Origin: Nostoc sp. S13
GTDB taxonomy: Bacteria > Cyanobacteriota > Cyanobacteriia > Cyanobacteriales > Nostocaceae
Direction: 5' to 3'
DNA length: 64,000 bases
Assembly: GCF_029379315.1 (NCBI RefSeq)
Contig: NZ_JAQYWQ010000020.1
Span: forward strand, 1-64,000
Part shown: piece by piece, positions 1 through 9,241 of the stretch
Position numbering within the stretch: position 1 is the stretch's first letter
Layout: every line of letters starts with the position of its first letter
Notes under the pieces: generated by a model
Database searches by the model: none
Told to the model about the DNA's origin: nothing
What the model saw: the letters and a program-made list of their open reading frames with translations, nothing else
Translations under genes and position numbers: made by a program

Positions 1-1
1 C

Positions 2-55
2 CAATGCCCAATGCCCAATGCCCAATGCCCAATGCCCAATGCCCAATGCCCAATG
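2..55. repeat. Heptamer tandem repeat CCCAATG
   Basis: About eight head-to-tail copies of the 7-bp unit CCCAATG run from the window edge into the start codon of thiL. This is the short tandemly repeated repetitive (STRR) class known from heterocystous cyanobacteria. The same unit in the opposite orientation (GGGCATT) forms the array near 19478-19552. The array may extend left of the window. Confidence 0.9.
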
Positions 56-1075
56 AACAGTAATTTATCTTCTCAACAAGTAAAAGACATTGGCGAACAA
101 GGTCTTTTAGAAAGATTACAGCGCTTTTGCCCTCCAGAAATTATCGGCGATGATGCCGCAGTACTTGAGATTGCACCAGAGCAATCTTTGGTGGTGACTA
201 CAGATGTGCTGGTTGAAGGCGTACATTTTAGCAACCTCACCACTTCTCCAGAAGATGCTGGTTGGCGAGCGGCTGCTGCCAATTTATCAGATTTAGCAGC
301 AATGGGTGCTTTCCCATTGGGAATTACTGTCGGGTTGGGACTTCCCGGTGAAGTTAGGGTGAGTTGGGTTGAGCGACTATACCAGGGAATGACAGAATGC
401 CTGCAAAAATACAATACTCTAATTGTCGGGGGTGATATTGTGCGATCGCCTGTGACGACTGTAGCAATTACCGCTTTTGGTCAAGTTAACCCTAATCGAA
501 TTATCCGCCGTTCTGCTGCTGTTGTGGGAGATGCGATCGTCGTTACAGGCGTTCATGGAGCCTCAAGAGCTGGCTTAGAACTGCTTTTGCATCCCGAATT
601 AGGGCAAAGCCTCAAAGATGCAGAACGCACGGCTCTAATCCATGCACACCAACGCCCACAACCACGATTAGATGTCTTACCAATCCTCTGGAAAATCTTA
701 ATTCCTAACTCCCAACTCTCCTTTACTGGTATGGATAGCAGTGATGGTTTGGCAGACGCGATTATCCAAATTTGCCGCGCCAGTGGCGTTGGCGCTGTCC
801 TAGAACGCAGACAAATTCCTGTACCAAAAACTTTTAACCATTGGTTGCCACAAGAGCAAGCGCTAGAATATGCTCTATACGGTGGCGAAGACTTTGAATT
901 AGTGCTGTGCTTACCACAAGAGTTAGCATCAGCCTTAGTACAACATCTTGGTGAAGGTGCTGCGATCGTGGGCAGGATTACAGCCGGATCAACAGTACTA
1001 TTCCACGACCAACAAAAAAAATTTCCTGACCAAGTTCTGAGTCTTAGCCAGGGATTTCAACACTTTGGTCAATAG
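53..1075 (+). CDS. thiL: Thiamine-monophosphate kinase ThiL
   Basis: Phosphorylates thiamine monophosphate to thiamine diphosphate in the cytosol, the last step of the cofactor pathway. The 340-residue protein has the family hallmarks: an N-terminal GDDAAVL metal/ATP motif, TTDVLVEGVHF, GGDIVRSP, and a late MDSSDGLADA motif, followed by the YGGEDFELVL segment typical of the PurM/ThiL fold. An upstream in-frame ATG at 11 would only add residues encoded by the CCCAATG repeat, so the ATG at 53 is preferred. The tandem repeat occupies the place where a promoter or ribosome site would be expected, so the expression signal cannot be seen. It converges with gap2, with a second tandem repeat between them. 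Confidence 0.95.
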   Translation: MNSNLSSQQVKDIGEQGLLERLQRFCPPEIIGDDAAVLEIAPEQSLVVTTDVLVEGVHFSNLTTSPEDAGWRAAAANLSDLAAMGAFPLGITVGLGLPGEVRVSWVERLYQGMTECLQKYNTLIVGGDIVRSPVTTVAITAFGQVNPNRIIRRSAAVVGDAIVVTGVHGASRAGLELLLHPELGQSLKDAERTALIHAHQRPQPRLDVLPILWKILIPNSQLSFTGMDSSDGLADAIIQICRASGVGAVLERRQIPVPKTFNHWLPQEQALEYALYGGEDFELVLCLPQELASALVQHLGEGAAIVGRITAGSTVLFHDQQKKFPDQVLSLSQGFQHFGQ

Positions 1076-1098
1076 TCCTTTGTCATTTTTCATTTTTC

Positions 1099-1142
1099 TA
1101 ATGACTAATGACTAGTGACTAATGACTAATGACTAATGACTA
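1099..1142. repeat. Heptamer tandem repeat TAATGAC
   Basis: About six copies of TAATGAC, one with a single base change (TAGTGAC), fill the space between the convergent thiL and gap2 genes. It is an STRR array. No separate terminator hairpin is visible between the two stops. Confidence 0.85.
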
Positions 1143-1144
1143 AG

Positions 1145-2158
1145 TTATTGCCACTTTTCAGCTACCAATTCCGCCAAATCCAAAACTCGTTGGCTGTAAC
1201 CCCACTCATTGTCATACCACGCCATAACTTTCACTAGATCATTACCTAAGACAAAAGTCAAGTTGCCATCGACAATCGAAGAAGCATCATGACCTTGATA
1301 ATCGGAAGATACTAATTCTAGTTCGCTATAGTCCAAAATGCCTTTGAGTGGCCCTTCAGCAGCATCTTTAAGAGCTTGGTTAACTTCTTCAGTAATAGTA
1401 CGCTTCTCAACCTGAACTACGAAATCTACCATTGAGACGTTCGGGGTCGGTACACGCAAGGCAACGCCATTTAGCTTGCCTCTCAGCTCTGGGATTACCA
1501 GCGCTACCGCTTTTGCCGCACCAGTGGAGGTGGGTACAATATTGATCGCTGCTGCCCTCGCCCGTCGCAAATCCCGGTGAGAAGCGTCTAGCAAGCGCTG
1601 ATCACCTGTATAACTATGGGTGGTGGTCATCGTGCCTTTGATGATGCTGAATCTATCGTTCAACACCTTTGCGATCGGCGCCAAGCAGTTGGTTGTACAG
1701 CTAGCATTACTGATAATGTGGTGTATGTTGTGGTCATAATCCTGATGATTCACACCAATCACAAAAGTGCCATCCTCGTTTTTACCAGGAGCGGTAATCA
1801 GAACTTTCTTGGCTCCAGCATTCACATGCTTGAGCGCACCTTCTTTGCTAGTAAACACCCCGGTTGCTTCGATAATTAGGTCAATTCCCCAATCTTTCCA
1901 GGGCAATTTTTCTGGGTTGCGATCGGATACGCATTTAATCGTCTTACCGTTAACGATGATCGAGTTATCATCGGCACTAATCTCAGCACCCTTGATCTTC
2001 CCTAGCATTGAGTCATACTTTAGCAGGTGAGCATTGGTTCTAGGGTCTGATGTGTCATTAATAGCGACAAGCTCGATTTTACTATTCTCTCTGCCCACCC
2101 AGCAACGCGCAAAGTTACGTCCAATCCGCCCGAAACCGTTGATTGCAACTCTAATCAC
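1145..2158 (-). CDS. gap2: Glyceraldehyde-3-phosphate dehydrogenase (Gap2 type)
   Basis: Interconverts 1,3-bisphosphoglycerate and glyceraldehyde 3-phosphate. In cyanobacteria the Gap2 form serves the Calvin cycle and gluconeogenesis and can use NADPH. The protein shows the N-terminal Rossmann motif [10 protein letters not shown], the catalytic cysteine in [12 protein letters not shown], and the C-terminal WYDNEWGYS signature. The frame stays open upstream to a TTG at 2209, but starting at the GTG at 2158 gives 337 residues, the usual Gap2 length, places the Rossmann strand at the very N-terminus and leaves a GAGGG ribosome site about 10 bases upstream. The gene stands alone, convergent with thiL and 117 bp downstream of the end-side of nadD's neighbour region (nadD ends at 2275). 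Confidence 0.95.
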   Translation of the reverse strand: MIRVAINGFGRIGRNFARCWVGRENSKIELVAINDTSDPRTNAHLLKYDSMLGKIKGAEISADDNSIIVNGKTIKCVSDRNPEKLPWKDWGIDLIIEATGVFTSKEGALKHVNAGAKKVLITAPGKNEDGTFVIGVNHQDYDHNIHHIISNASCTTNCLAPIAKVLNDRFSIIKGTMTTTHSYTGDQRLLDASHRDLRRARAAAINIVPTSTGAAKAVALVIPELRGKLNGVALRVPTPNVSMVDFVVQVEKRTITEEVNQALKDAAEGPLKGILDYSELELVSSDYQGHDASSIVDGNLTFVLGNDLVKVMAWYDNEWGYSQRVLDLAELVAEKWQ

Positions 2159-2274
2159 AGTGTCTTGCCCTCTGTATTTATGCTTATATGTTGATATCGT
2201 TGACCCCAATCATATCGCAAAGGGGGGGAGCACTTATAACCATGAAGTGTTAGATCAATAAAAAAACACATAAT

Positions 2275-2901
2275 TTATTCAGATTTGTGGGAGTAGAGGT
2301 TGTTGTTAGTAATATATGATCTAACCGATTTTGGGACTAAATAACGAATTGACTGGTGTTCGCGGCAAAATTTGCGAATTAGACTTGACGAAACTCCTAT
2401 TAAAGGTATATTCAAGAGTTGCCAGTGAATGGTATATGACTGCTCCCTGATTTGTTGCTCCACTTGCTTGCAGATTAATTTGCTTTGAGTTATAGTCTCA
2501 CCACCTAGCTGTCGGGGTGCTATTAACCAATCACACATTTGTGCTAGTTCGTGTCCACGATACCAACGGGGTAAGGTTTGGAAAGCATCCAAGCCCATAA
2601 TCCAGTACCAGTGAGTATTTGGATAACTAGCAGATAAGTCGAACAGGGTGTTAATGGCATAAGAAGTCCCAGAGCGATTTGCCTCCACTAGTGAGGCAGT
2701 AAACGCTGGGTTATCTTTTATGGCTAATTGCAGCATTTTGACACGATGCTCAAACAAAGCTGCTTCTTTATGAGGAGGATTTAGGGATGGCACCCAAATT
2801 ACCTTTTCAAGGGATACTTGATGCAAAGCTGTCTCGGCTACGAGCAGGTGTCCCCAATGAATTGGATCAAATGTGCCACCAAAAATTGCAACTTGTTGCA
2901 T
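2275..2901 (-). CDS. nadD: Nicotinate-nucleotide adenylyltransferase NadD
   Basis: Transfers AMP from ATP to nicotinate mononucleotide, making the direct precursor of NAD. The start at 2901 gives a 208-residue protein whose first residues form the nucleotidyltransferase motif GGTFDPIHWGHL (GxFxPxHxGH); the longer frame to 2949 adds 16 residues ahead of this motif that the family normally lacks. The second family motif, near the C-terminus, reads VSSSLIR (ISSTxIR class). Family length and both motifs are intact. It lies on the same strand as gap2, which is downstream of it. The region upstream contains an imperfect local duplication (2921-3028). Confidence 0.93.
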   Translation of the reverse strand: MQQVAIFGGTFDPIHWGHLLVAETALHQVSLEKVIWVPSLNPPHKEAALFEHRVKMLQLAIKDNPAFTASLVEANRSGTSYAINTLFDLSASYPNTHWYWIMGLDAFQTLPRWYRGHELAQMCDWLIAPRQLGGETITQSKLICKQVEQQIREQSYTIHWQLLNIPLIGVSSSLIRKFCREHQSIRYLVPKSVRSYITNNNLYSHKSE

Positions 2902-2920
2902 CCAGTTATGCCTGGGTTTT

Positions 2921-3028
2921 ATGCAATTGAAAAATAGTTTCACTACCAATGTACTATTGTACTCAACTCACGTCTAGACTTGATGCAATTTAAAATCAGT
3001 TTCACTCAACAATGTATTATGTAGCCAA
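2921..3028. repeat. Imperfect direct duplication upstream of nadD and murC
   Basis: Two copies of roughly 46 bp, 2921-2966 and 2983-3028, share the order ATGCAATT, a TTTCACT block, and an AATGTA-TATTGTA block with scattered differences. The first covers the nadD upstream and N-terminal extension region, the second begins the small frame at 3012. This looks like an old local duplication of an intergenic segment. Confidence 0.5.
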
Positions 3029-3218
3029 TTCCAGTAAGGTAGCCAAAAATATGTATTTGACATTACAAGAATTTCTTTCCCGATGCGGCCAAAATTTTCA
3101 GAATAATCTTAAGAACAATTCAAAAATAGCAAAAACCTCCAACCAAGGTAAAATCATTCTGAACAAGGAAAGCCAGAGCGGAAACATCCTTCGGGCATCA
3201 AACATAAACATCATATAG
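3012..3218 (+). CDS. Small uncharacterised open frame
   Basis: A 68-residue frame between nadD and murC. It is basic and asparagine-rich, with no recognisable motif, no clear ribosome site, and its first codons lie inside a duplicated intergenic segment. It could be a spurious frame in the murC leader. Kept only as a low-confidence candidate because the space between nadD and murC is otherwise empty. Confidence 0.15.
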   Translation: MYYVANSSKVAKNMYLTLQEFLSRCGQNFQNNLKNNSKIAKTSNQGKIILNKESQSGNILRASNINII

Positions 3219-3304
3219 GAGCAGTTACGGTAAAAATCAAATTCCTGTTATGATACGCGTGTCATTTGTGATTATGGTGTGGTGTGGTGTAAGAGGAGCA
3301 ATAA

Positions 3305-4768
3305 ATGACTAATTCTGTAGATTTTAGTGGTAGACCATTTCATTTCATTGGTATCGGTGGCATAGGTATGTCTGCTCTGGCATACGTTCTTGCCAAGCGG
3401 CAATTTCCAGTATCAGGTTCGGATCTTCGTCCCAACCAGATTACGCACAAGTTGGAATCTATCGGTGCTCATATTTTTGATAGACAAGAGGCAAGCAATC
3501 TCGAATTCTTTCGCCCTCAGCTATTGGCTAATACAGTAGTATTAAATTCACAAGAACAATTACCTAGTGATACTAAGTCAAAACTGCCTCAAGTCATTTG
3601 TTCAACAGCAATTAACACGAATAATTTAGAATACAAAGCAGCGCTGGAATTAGGTTGTCCAATTTTACATCGTTCAGATGTACTAGCCGCCTTAATTGCC
3701 GATTACTACAGTATTGCAGTGGCAGGAACACACGGCAAAACTACAACCAGTAGCATGATTGGCTATATGCTTCTGCAAGCAGGTCTAGACCCAACGATTT
3801 TAGTAGGTGGCGAAGTCAATGCTTGGTCGGGTAATGCTCGATTGGGACAAAGCCAATATTTGGTAGCCGAAGCAGATGAATCTGATGGTTCCTTGATAAA
3901 ACACGCTCCAGAGATTGGCATCATCACCAATATTGAACTCGATCATCCTGACCACTACGATACATTAGAAGAAGTCATTGACATCTTCCAGACATTTGCT
4001 AAGGGTTGTAAAACGTTAATAGGTAGTATTGACTGTGCGACAGTGCGCGATCGCTTGCAACCGACAATTAGTTACAGCTTGCACTCAGATACTGACGCTG
4101 ACTACACCGTCAGTAATATTGATTATCGTGCTGATGGCACCACGGCTCTAGTTTGGGAAAGAGGTAAAGCTTTGGGCGTGTTGAAGTTGCGGTTGCTCAG
4201 TCGACACAATCTCAGCAATGCCTTAGCAGCAGTGGCTGTTGGTCGCGCATTGGGCTTAGAATTTGGAGAAATTGCCAAAGGTATCGCCACCTTTGAAGGA
4301 GCAAGACGCCGCTTTGAGTTCCGGGGTGAAGTTGATGGTATTACCTTCATTGATGACTATGCTCATCACCCCAGCGAGATTCGCGTGACTCTCGCCGCAG
4401 CACGTTTACAGGCAAGACCAGGGCAAAGAGTGGTTGCTATCTTCCAACCCCATCGCTATAGTCGTACACTGACCTTTTTACAAGAATTTGCCGAGTCCTT
4501 TACCCATGCTGATTTGGTTGTGCTGACTGATATTTACAGTGCAGGTGAACCAAATTTAGGTCAAATTAGTGGTGAACGTCTAGCGGCGGAAATTGCTAAA
4601 CAACATTCGCAGGTAGTTTATCAACCAACTTTAACCTCAGTGTGTGAGTACTTGCTACAAACACTACGCCCAGGAGACTTGGCACTGTTTTTGGGGGCTG
4701 GGAACTTGAATCAGGTGATTCCTGAAGTAATTACGACACTTTGCGAACCTGCTAAAGCCACATCTTAA
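3305..4768 (+). CDS. murC: UDP-N-acetylmuramate--L-alanine ligase MurC
   Basis: Adds L-alanine to UDP-N-acetylmuramic acid, the first peptide step of peptidoglycan precursor synthesis in the cytosol. The 487 residues show the three-domain Mur ligase layout: an N-terminal Rossmann motif (IGIGGIGMSALA, about residues 15-26), the ATP-binding GTHGKTTT loop near residue 141, the EADESD and NIELDHPDHY segments of the central domain, and DDYAHHP near residue 350 in the C-terminal domain. An AGGAG ribosome site lies about 8 bases before the ATG. murB follows in the same direction 120 bp downstream, the usual cyanobacterial murC-murB pairing. Confidence 0.97.
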   Translation: MTNSVDFSGRPFHFIGIGGIGMSALAYVLAKRQFPVSGSDLRPNQITHKLESIGAHIFDRQEASNLEFFRPQLLANTVVLNSQEQLPSDTKSKLPQVICSTAINTNNLEYKAALELGCPILHRSDVLAALIADYYSIAVAGTHGKTTTSSMIGYMLLQAGLDPTILVGGEVNAWSGNARLGQSQYLVAEADESDGSLIKHAPEIGIITNIELDHPDHYDTLEEVIDIFQTFAKGCKTLIGSIDCATVRDRLQPTISYSLHSDTDADYTVSNIDYRADGTTALVWERGKALGVLKLRLLSRHNLSNALAAVAVGRALGLEFGEIAKGIATFEGARRRFEFRGEVDGITFIDDYAHHPSEIRVTLAAARLQARPGQRVVAIFQPHRYSRTLTFLQEFAESFTHADLVVLTDIYSAGEPNLGQISGERLAAEIAKQHSQVVYQPTLTSVCEYLLQTLRPGDLALFLGAGNLNQVIPEVITTLCEPAKATS

Positions 4769-4888
4769 GTGGAGACTTTGCGAAGTTTTATTTCTGAGCA
4801 AAGCGCCCTCTAGCAACGGTTCCATAGGTTCACTCTACCGTATTTTTGCGGTAAATAAATGTAAAAATTTTACCAATATAAAGTAAAG

Positions 4889-5890
4889 ATGACCATTTCC
4901 CAGGCAGCTGGAAACGTCTGCACAGTTTCTACTTTGAATACAAAGAAACACCAAACAACTAATTCGGTAGAGAGTGAAGTAATCTACTTACCCAATACTG
5001 ATTGTGCGATCAAGCCCCAGGCTTCTTTGTCAGCGTTTACTTCCTATAGAGTTGGGGGAGCAGCTGATTTGTATGTTGCCCCTCGAAACTTAGAAGCACT
5101 GCAAGCAAGTCTTAAATACGCAAAAGAACGTGATTTAAAGGTGACAACACTGGGAGCAGGTTCTAACTTGCTGGTGAGCGATCGCGGTATATCAGGTTTA
5201 GTCATTGCGACTCGTCATCTCCGCTTCAGTAACTTTGACCCAGATAAAGGTCAATTAACCGTTGCTGCCGGAGAATCAATTCCCAGCTTGGTTTGGGCAG
5301 CAGCAGAATTAGGGTGGCAAGGATTGGAGTGGGCTGTTGGTATCCCCGGAACAGCAGGAGGTGCCGTGGTGATGAATGCAGGGGCACATAATAGCTGTAT
5401 CGCAGATATGTTAGTTAGCGCCCAAGTACTTTCACCCGATGGTACGCTGGAAACTCTTACGCCCAATCAGTTAGGTTATAGCTACCGGACTTCATTATTG
5501 CAAGGTGGTGATCGCATAGTCACCCAAGCCACCTTACAACTCGCGCCAGGTGCTGACCCAGCAAAAGTTGTGGCAATCACCAAACAACATAAAAAGCATC
5601 GATTGAGCACCCAACCATACAACTTCCCCAGTTGTGGCAGTGTATTCCGCAATCCCAAACCTTACAGTGCTGGCTGGTTAATTGAACAAACTGGGCTGAA
5701 AGGCTACCAAATTGGTGGAGCACAAGTAGCACTACTCCATGCTAATTTCATCGTTAACCGTGGTGGTGCAAAAGCTAGTGATATCTTCTGTCTCATTCGC
5801 CACATCCAACATCAAGTACAAGAACGTTGGGCTATTAATTTAGAGCCAGAAGTCAAAATGCTTGGAGAGTTTCAAAGTGCTTGTGGATAG
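4889..5890 (+). CDS. murB: UDP-N-acetylenolpyruvoylglucosamine reductase MurB
   Basis: FAD-dependent reduction of the enolpyruvyl group of UDP-GlcNAc to give UDP-MurNAc. The 333-residue protein has the FAD-binding YRVGG and GAGSNLLV motifs, the mid-protein YSYRTS motif, the catalytic serine in CGSVFRNP (about residue 249) and the C-terminal EPEVKMLG containing the active-site glutamate, all typical of type II MurB. About 45 residues precede the first conserved motif, somewhat longer than in many bacteria; a later start cannot be excluded. It makes the substrate that the upstream MurC ligates, so the pair supplies consecutive steps. Confidence 0.96.
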   Translation: MTISQAAGNVCTVSTLNTKKHQTTNSVESEVIYLPNTDCAIKPQASLSAFTSYRVGGAADLYVAPRNLEALQASLKYAKERDLKVTTLGAGSNLLVSDRGISGLVIATRHLRFSNFDPDKGQLTVAAGESIPSLVWAAAELGWQGLEWAVGIPGTAGGAVVMNAGAHNSCIADMLVSAQVLSPDGTLETLTPNQLGYSYRTSLLQGGDRIVTQATLQLAPGADPAKVVAITKQHKKHRLSTQPYNFPSCGSVFRNPKPYSAGWLIEQTGLKGYQIGGAQVALLHANFIVNRGGAKASDIFCLIRHIQHQVQERWAINLEPEVKMLGEFQSACG

Positions 5891-6076
5891 GGAATGGGGA
5901 GTGGGGAATGGGGAGTGGGGAATGAGGAGTGGGGAGTGGGGAGTGGGAGAGATGAGCGGGAGAGATGAGCGGGATGAGCGGGATGAGCGAGATGAGAAAG
6001 AAGAATTAATAACCAATGTGCAATTCCCAATGCCTAATTCCCTACTCCCTACTCCCTACTCCCCACTCCCCATTCT
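5889..6076. repeat. Inverted pair of tandem repeats downstream of murB
   Basis: Directly after the murB stop lies a G-rich array (units GGGGAGT/GGGGAAT), then a GAGCGGGAT array, then a C-rich array (CTACTCC and CCCCACT units) ending near 6076. The first and last arrays are near reverse complements, so the transcript could fold into a long imperfect hairpin. A 72-residue frame through it is a repeat artefact. It could act as a terminator or simply be an STRR pair. Confidence 0.8.
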
Positions 6077-6173
6077 ATGAAGCATTAATTATTGGTAAAA
6101 AAAGAGGCAAATTACTTACCGCATCTATAATTGAATTTGATTTGTTATTCAACGCACAGGCGTACAAATAATT

Positions 6174-6521
6174 ATGACAGGAAAAGGACAGGGATTCGGC
6201 TTTGGCTTAGGAAAAATGAAAGAATTGGCTGAAGCTTTTAAGAAAGCGCAGCAAGTTCAAGAAGGCGCAAAGCGACTCCAAGAAGAATTGGAGCAAATGG
6301 AGATTCAAGGAGAATCTGGCGGTGGTCTGGTGAAGGTGATTGTCAGTGGGAACCAAGAACCCAAGCGAGTGGAAATTTCTCCAGATGCTTTAGGTGAAGG
6401 TGCAGAAGTACTTTCCGATCTCGTGACAGTGGCAATGAAAGAAGCCTACAACAAGTCCACTGCAACAATGCGGGAACGTATGGAAGAATTAACCAGTGGA
6501 CTGGAACTACCTGGATTTTAG
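6174..6521 (+). CDS. YbaB/EbfC family nucleoid-associated protein
   Basis: A 115-residue member of the YbaB/EbfC family of small dimeric DNA-binding, nucleoid-associated proteins. It has a glycine-rich N-terminus, a helical [17 protein letters not shown] segment (the first long helix), the central [11 protein letters not shown] strand pair with [12 protein letters not shown], and a C-terminal helix ending in GLELPGF, all as in the family. The role of the cyanobacterial member is not settled. It has its own start ATG at 6174, 98 bp past the repeat block. The low-molecular-weight phosphatase gene follows in the same direction after a tandem repeat. Confidence 0.9.
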   Translation: MTGKGQGFGFGLGKMKELAEAFKKAQQVQEGAKRLQEELEQMEIQGESGGGLVKVIVSGNQEPKRVEISPDALGEGAEVLSDLVTVAMKEAYNKSTATMRERMEELTSGLELPGF

Positions 6522-6529
6522 TCCAGAGT

Positions 6530-6598
6530 CATTGGTCATTGGTCATTGGTCAAAGGACAACTGACAAATGACAAATGACTATTGACAAAGGACAAAAA
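6530..6598. repeat. Mixed heptamer tandem repeat (TTGGTCA / AAATGAC)
   Basis: Copies of TTGGTCA are followed by near-inverted AAATGAC/ACTATTG units between the YbaB gene and the phosphatase gene. The two halves can pair imperfectly (GGTCATTGGTCA against TGACAAATGAC). The longer frame of the phosphatase starts inside this array, an argument for the later start. Confidence 0.75.
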
Positions 6599-6604
6599 AT
6601 ATCT

Positions 6605-7084
6605 ATGCCTTACAAGTTGATATTTGTCTGCTTAGGTAACATCTGCCGATCGCCATCGGCAGAAAACATTATGAATCACTTAATTGAGCAGGCTGGCTTG
6701 ACCGAACATATCCTCTGTGACTCTGCTGGTACATCTAGTTATCACGTTGGTAGCCGACCTGACAGACGCATGAGTGCTGCGGCGGCTACAAAGTTGGGAA
6801 TTAAACTGCGTGGTCGAGCACGCCAGTTTGAAAAGTCAGACTTTCAAGACTTTGATTTGATTTTGGCGATGGATCAAGAAAATTATGACAACATCCTCAC
6901 TCTTGATCAAACTAAGCAATATCAGCATAAAGTGCGTTTGATGTGCGAGTTTTGCTCTCGACACACCCTAAAGGAAGTTCCAGATCCCTATTACGGTGGT
7001 CAACAGGGATTTAATCAGGTTATTGATTTACTGATCGATGCTTGTGAAGGTCTGCTGACAAAAGTTAAGAGTTATGAGTTATGA
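6605..7084 (+). CDS. Low-molecular-weight protein-tyrosine phosphatase
   Basis: A 159-residue LMW-PTP. The P-loop VCLGNICRSP (CX5R type) is within the first 16 residues and the general-acid loop reads PDPYYGG near residue 128, matching the DPYY of the family. It hydrolyses phosphotyrosine in proteins; bacterial relatives often reset Wzc-type tyrosine kinases, and one such kinase is encoded in this window at 23506-25680, although far away. The ATG at 6605 gives the family start; the frame continues upstream to 6575 but only through tandem-repeat sequence. The stop is inside another repeat (GAGTTAT units). Confidence 0.93.
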   Translation: MPYKLIFVCLGNICRSPSAENIMNHLIEQAGLTEHILCDSAGTSSYHVGSRPDRRMSAAAATKLGIKLRGRARQFEKSDFQDFDLILAMDQENYDNILTLDQTKQYQHKVRLMCEFCSRHTLKEVPDPYYGGQQGFNQVIDLLIDACEGLLTKVKSYEL

Positions 7085-7292
7085 GCTATGAGTTATGAGC
7101 TATGAGCGATGCCCTGAGCCTGCCGTACCCCTACGGGGAAGCGCAGCGTCTGATAGAGAAGGGTTATGTGAGTTATGAGCGATGCCCTGAGCCTGCCGTA
7201 CCCCTACGGAGAAGCAAGCTACGCGCAGCGTCTCGTAGAGAAGGGTTATAAGTTATGAGTTAAAACTCCTAACTCCTCACTCTTAACTCCTA
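7072..7292. repeat. Tandem repeat with two copies of a dispersed palindromic repeat
   Basis: GAGTTAT/GAGCTAT units are interrupted twice by a longer repeat (about 7105-7162 and 7175-7246). Each copy starts GCGATGCCCTGAGCCTG, contains the palindromic TACCCCTACGG(G/A)GAAGC, and ends GCGTCT(C/G)(G/A)TAGAGAAGGG; the second copy also has GCAAGCTACGC. A third copy lies in the opposite orientation inside a kinase gene at 45016-45081. The block ends with CTAACTC units before the response-regulator gene. Confidence 0.85.
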
Positions 7293-7296
7293 ACTT

Positions 7297-7980
7297 TTAT
7301 TCCACCAGACCATGCTTAATCGCAAAACGCACTAATTCCGCTCGGTTGCTGGTTGAGGTTTTTCTCAATAAACTGCTAACGTACTTTTCAACTGTTCGAG
7401 GACTCAGGTGTAGCTGATGACCCATTTCGGCATTTGAAAGACCATGAGTCAATAACTCTAGGACTTGCTGTTCTCTATGAGTTAGGGGTGAGTGCAAGTA
7501 GGATTTCTGAATTTGAGTGGACAGAGAATTATGGGCGTCCGCCGCTTTTGTCGAACCGGAAATGCCCAAACTCTCTTTATGAGAAAACCGGTACTCCGAT
7601 TGAATGATTTGCGATCGCTCCAAAAGATTGCGGATTGCTGCTGCTAACTCTTCCAGTTCAAAAGGCTTGGGTAAGTATAAATCGCACCCTGATTGGTAGC
7701 CCAGAATTCTTTCCTGTGTCTTAGTACGTGCCGTTAATAAAATTACAGGCAATAAACGAAACACTGGTTGTTGACGCACCCGGCGCACCAGTTCATAGCC
7801 ATTCATCTGTGGCATAACGATATCCGTGACAATCAAATCAGGATGATACTCATCCACCATAACCAAAGCCTCTTGACCGTCATTAGCCATGATCACCGAG
7901 TAGCCAGACAGTTCAAGATAGTCGCTAACAGACAGACGAGTGCCCAAATCATCATCCACTACAAGGATCGTCAAGGGCAT
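7297..7980 (-). CDS. Response regulator, receiver plus LuxR/NarL-type DNA-binding domain
   Basis: A 227-residue two-component transcription factor. Residues 1-120 form a receiver domain: acidic pocket VVDDD (9-11), phosphoacceptor Asp53 in VTDIVMP, conserved Thr in LLTAR and Lys in LPKPF. Residues about 165-225 form a LuxR-type helix-turn-helix (LTHREQQVLELL, then LSPRTVEKYVSSLLRK). A linker of about 45 residues joins them. The layout resembles the Ycf29-like regulators of cyanobacteria and red-algal plastids, but the assignment is by layout only. No histidine kinase is adjacent. Target genes cannot be inferred from context; downstream of its start is a 550-bp repeat-rich gap before the exosortase operon. 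Confidence 0.88.
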   Translation of the reverse strand: MPLTILVVDDDLGTRLSVSDYLELSGYSVIMANDGQEALVMVDEYHPDLIVTDIVMPQMNGYELVRRVRQQPVFRLLPVILLTARTKTQERILGYQSGCDLYLPKPFELEELAAAIRNLLERSQIIQSEYRFSHKESLGISGSTKAADAHNSLSTQIQKSYLHSPLTHREQQVLELLTHGLSNAEMGHQLHLSPRTVEKYVSSLLRKTSTSNRAELVRFAIKHGLVE

Positions 7981-8040
7981 GGATAATACACCCCTAGCAT
8001 TTTTTTACTCAGAAATTTGCTTCTACGTATTTCATCAGTG

Positions 8041-8389
8041 AACACAGGTAAGAACACTGTTCTTATGTTTCATACTATGACAGTATGACCAGCTAATAAC
8101 GGCCTCAATGTTGATTTATAAAGAAAATCTTAAATATTTTGGTTCGGTTCAAGAAGTGTAACTCACCTTTAACTCCCTCTGCTTGGGAGGCACAGAGAGC
8201 TTTGTAATTTGTAATAACTCATCAATAAGGCAGAGGAAATGTTTACCTTAGTGTAAATTAATATTAACTTAATTAACAAATTCTGGATGTTTAAGTCCCT
8301 GCTTCTAAAAGCAGCAAGTTTTGTGGGCGGAAACCGTCCCTACAACAGCACTCTTCTCTACGAGACGCTCTGCGAACGTTACAAAACTT
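8041..8389. other. Non-coding gap with repeat fragments
   Basis: No convincing gene. The stretch is AT-rich with a short CTCTTCTCTACGAGACGC fragment near 8350 that belongs to the dispersed GCGTCTCGTAGAGAAG repeat family. It contains the promoter region of the response regulator, but no clear operator was recognised. Confidence 0.5.
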
Positions 8390-8492
8390 AATTACGAATT
8401 ACTGTCTTCGTAGCGGTAGCGAGTCCGCGTACTCTTACAGAGAAGCAAGCTACGCTTTTAGCGTCTCGTAGAGAGCGTCATTACGAATTATT
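8390..8492. repeat. Dispersed repeat with ATTACGAATTA ends
   Basis: A 103-bp unit whose two ends are the direct repeat ATTACGAATTA. After the left end comes CTGTCTTCG; before the right end comes GCGTCTCGTAGAGAGCGTC. A second copy with the same ends but a different core is at 55481-55561. No coding potential. It lies downstream of the HpsJ-like gene. Confidence 0.8.
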
Positions 8493-8534
8493 GTAAAGCT
8501 TTGCCTAAGTTCGTAGCGAATGGAATCAAAACGA

Positions 8535-9215
8535 TCAACGTGCCCAGTGTGTAACACGCCAAATCGAAATAAAAGCAAATGAACAAATTAAAGCACCTAA
8601 ATTCCATTTTAGAGAATTTCTAATGAGTTCTTTGTGTGTATTATTTTGTACTACTTGAGCTTGATTATTAGTGTTTTTTTCTAATTGCCAAATTTGTGAT
8701 AAGAGTTGACTTTTTACCTCTTGAGGATTTTTTAACTCTGGCGTATTCTCTTGGCGGTTTAAAGACTTTATGATTTGATTGATATCTTGGTTTGTTGTCG
8801 CCTTACTCAACACTTTCTTGATTTGTTGCATTTGGGTAATTTGTTGTGATGAATGATTTGTAATTTGCACCCGATTTTGGTTATCGATACGCCAGGTATT
8901 GTTAATTCCTAAAGGCAGCAGCAATAAAAATAAAATCCCAGCTAAGAGAGCAGCCCATGAAATAAAATTTAATAGATATATTTCTACTTCTCGGCGATAA
9001 TTTATTTCTCCAAAAAATACAAGCATTGAGCCTATTAAAGGTAAAGGTGCATGTTCTACTAGCGCTCCAATCATTTGAAATTCCCAGACAGGATTAGTAA
9101 ACTGAAAGGGAATAAAAATATTGACAACATCAATAGAAGACAATATTAATAATATATAACCAATGAAGCGCAAATTAAAAATAGAAGGCCAGTAATCTTT
9201 ATCTAAGTTATTCAT
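8535..9215 (-). CDS. HpsJ-like membrane protein of the exosortase operon
   Basis: A 226-residue membrane protein. Three hydrophobic segments are visible in the first 105 residues (about 17-35, 55-68 and 83-102), then a hydrophilic region rich in Q, N and K (about 110-195), then a final hydrophobic segment near 205-220. The N-terminal part, with FTNPVWEFQMIGALVEHAP and a following FFGE, matches what I recall of the HpsJ family, first named in the Nostoc hormogonium polysaccharide (hps) locus. The function is unknown. It is the last gene of the operon, 26 bp after the accessory gene, so it probably works with the exosortase or its product. Confidence 0.7.
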   Translation of the reverse strand: MNNLDKDYWPSIFNLRFIGYILLILSSIDVVNIFIPFQFTNPVWEFQMIGALVEHAPLPLIGSMLVFFGEINYRREVEIYLLNFISWAALLAGILFLLLLPLGINNTWRIDNQNRVQITNHSSQQITQMQQIKKVLSKATTNQDINQIIKSLNRQENTPELKNPQEVKSQLLSQIWQLEKNTNNQAQVVQNNTHKELIRNSLKWNLGALICSFAFISIWRVTHWAR

Positions 9216-9241
9216 ACTTAACTACTTATATTTATTGAAAT

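Noticed and set aside
5862-6080. 72-residue frame after murB
   Set aside because: It consists of translated tandem repeat (GEWGVG-like units).
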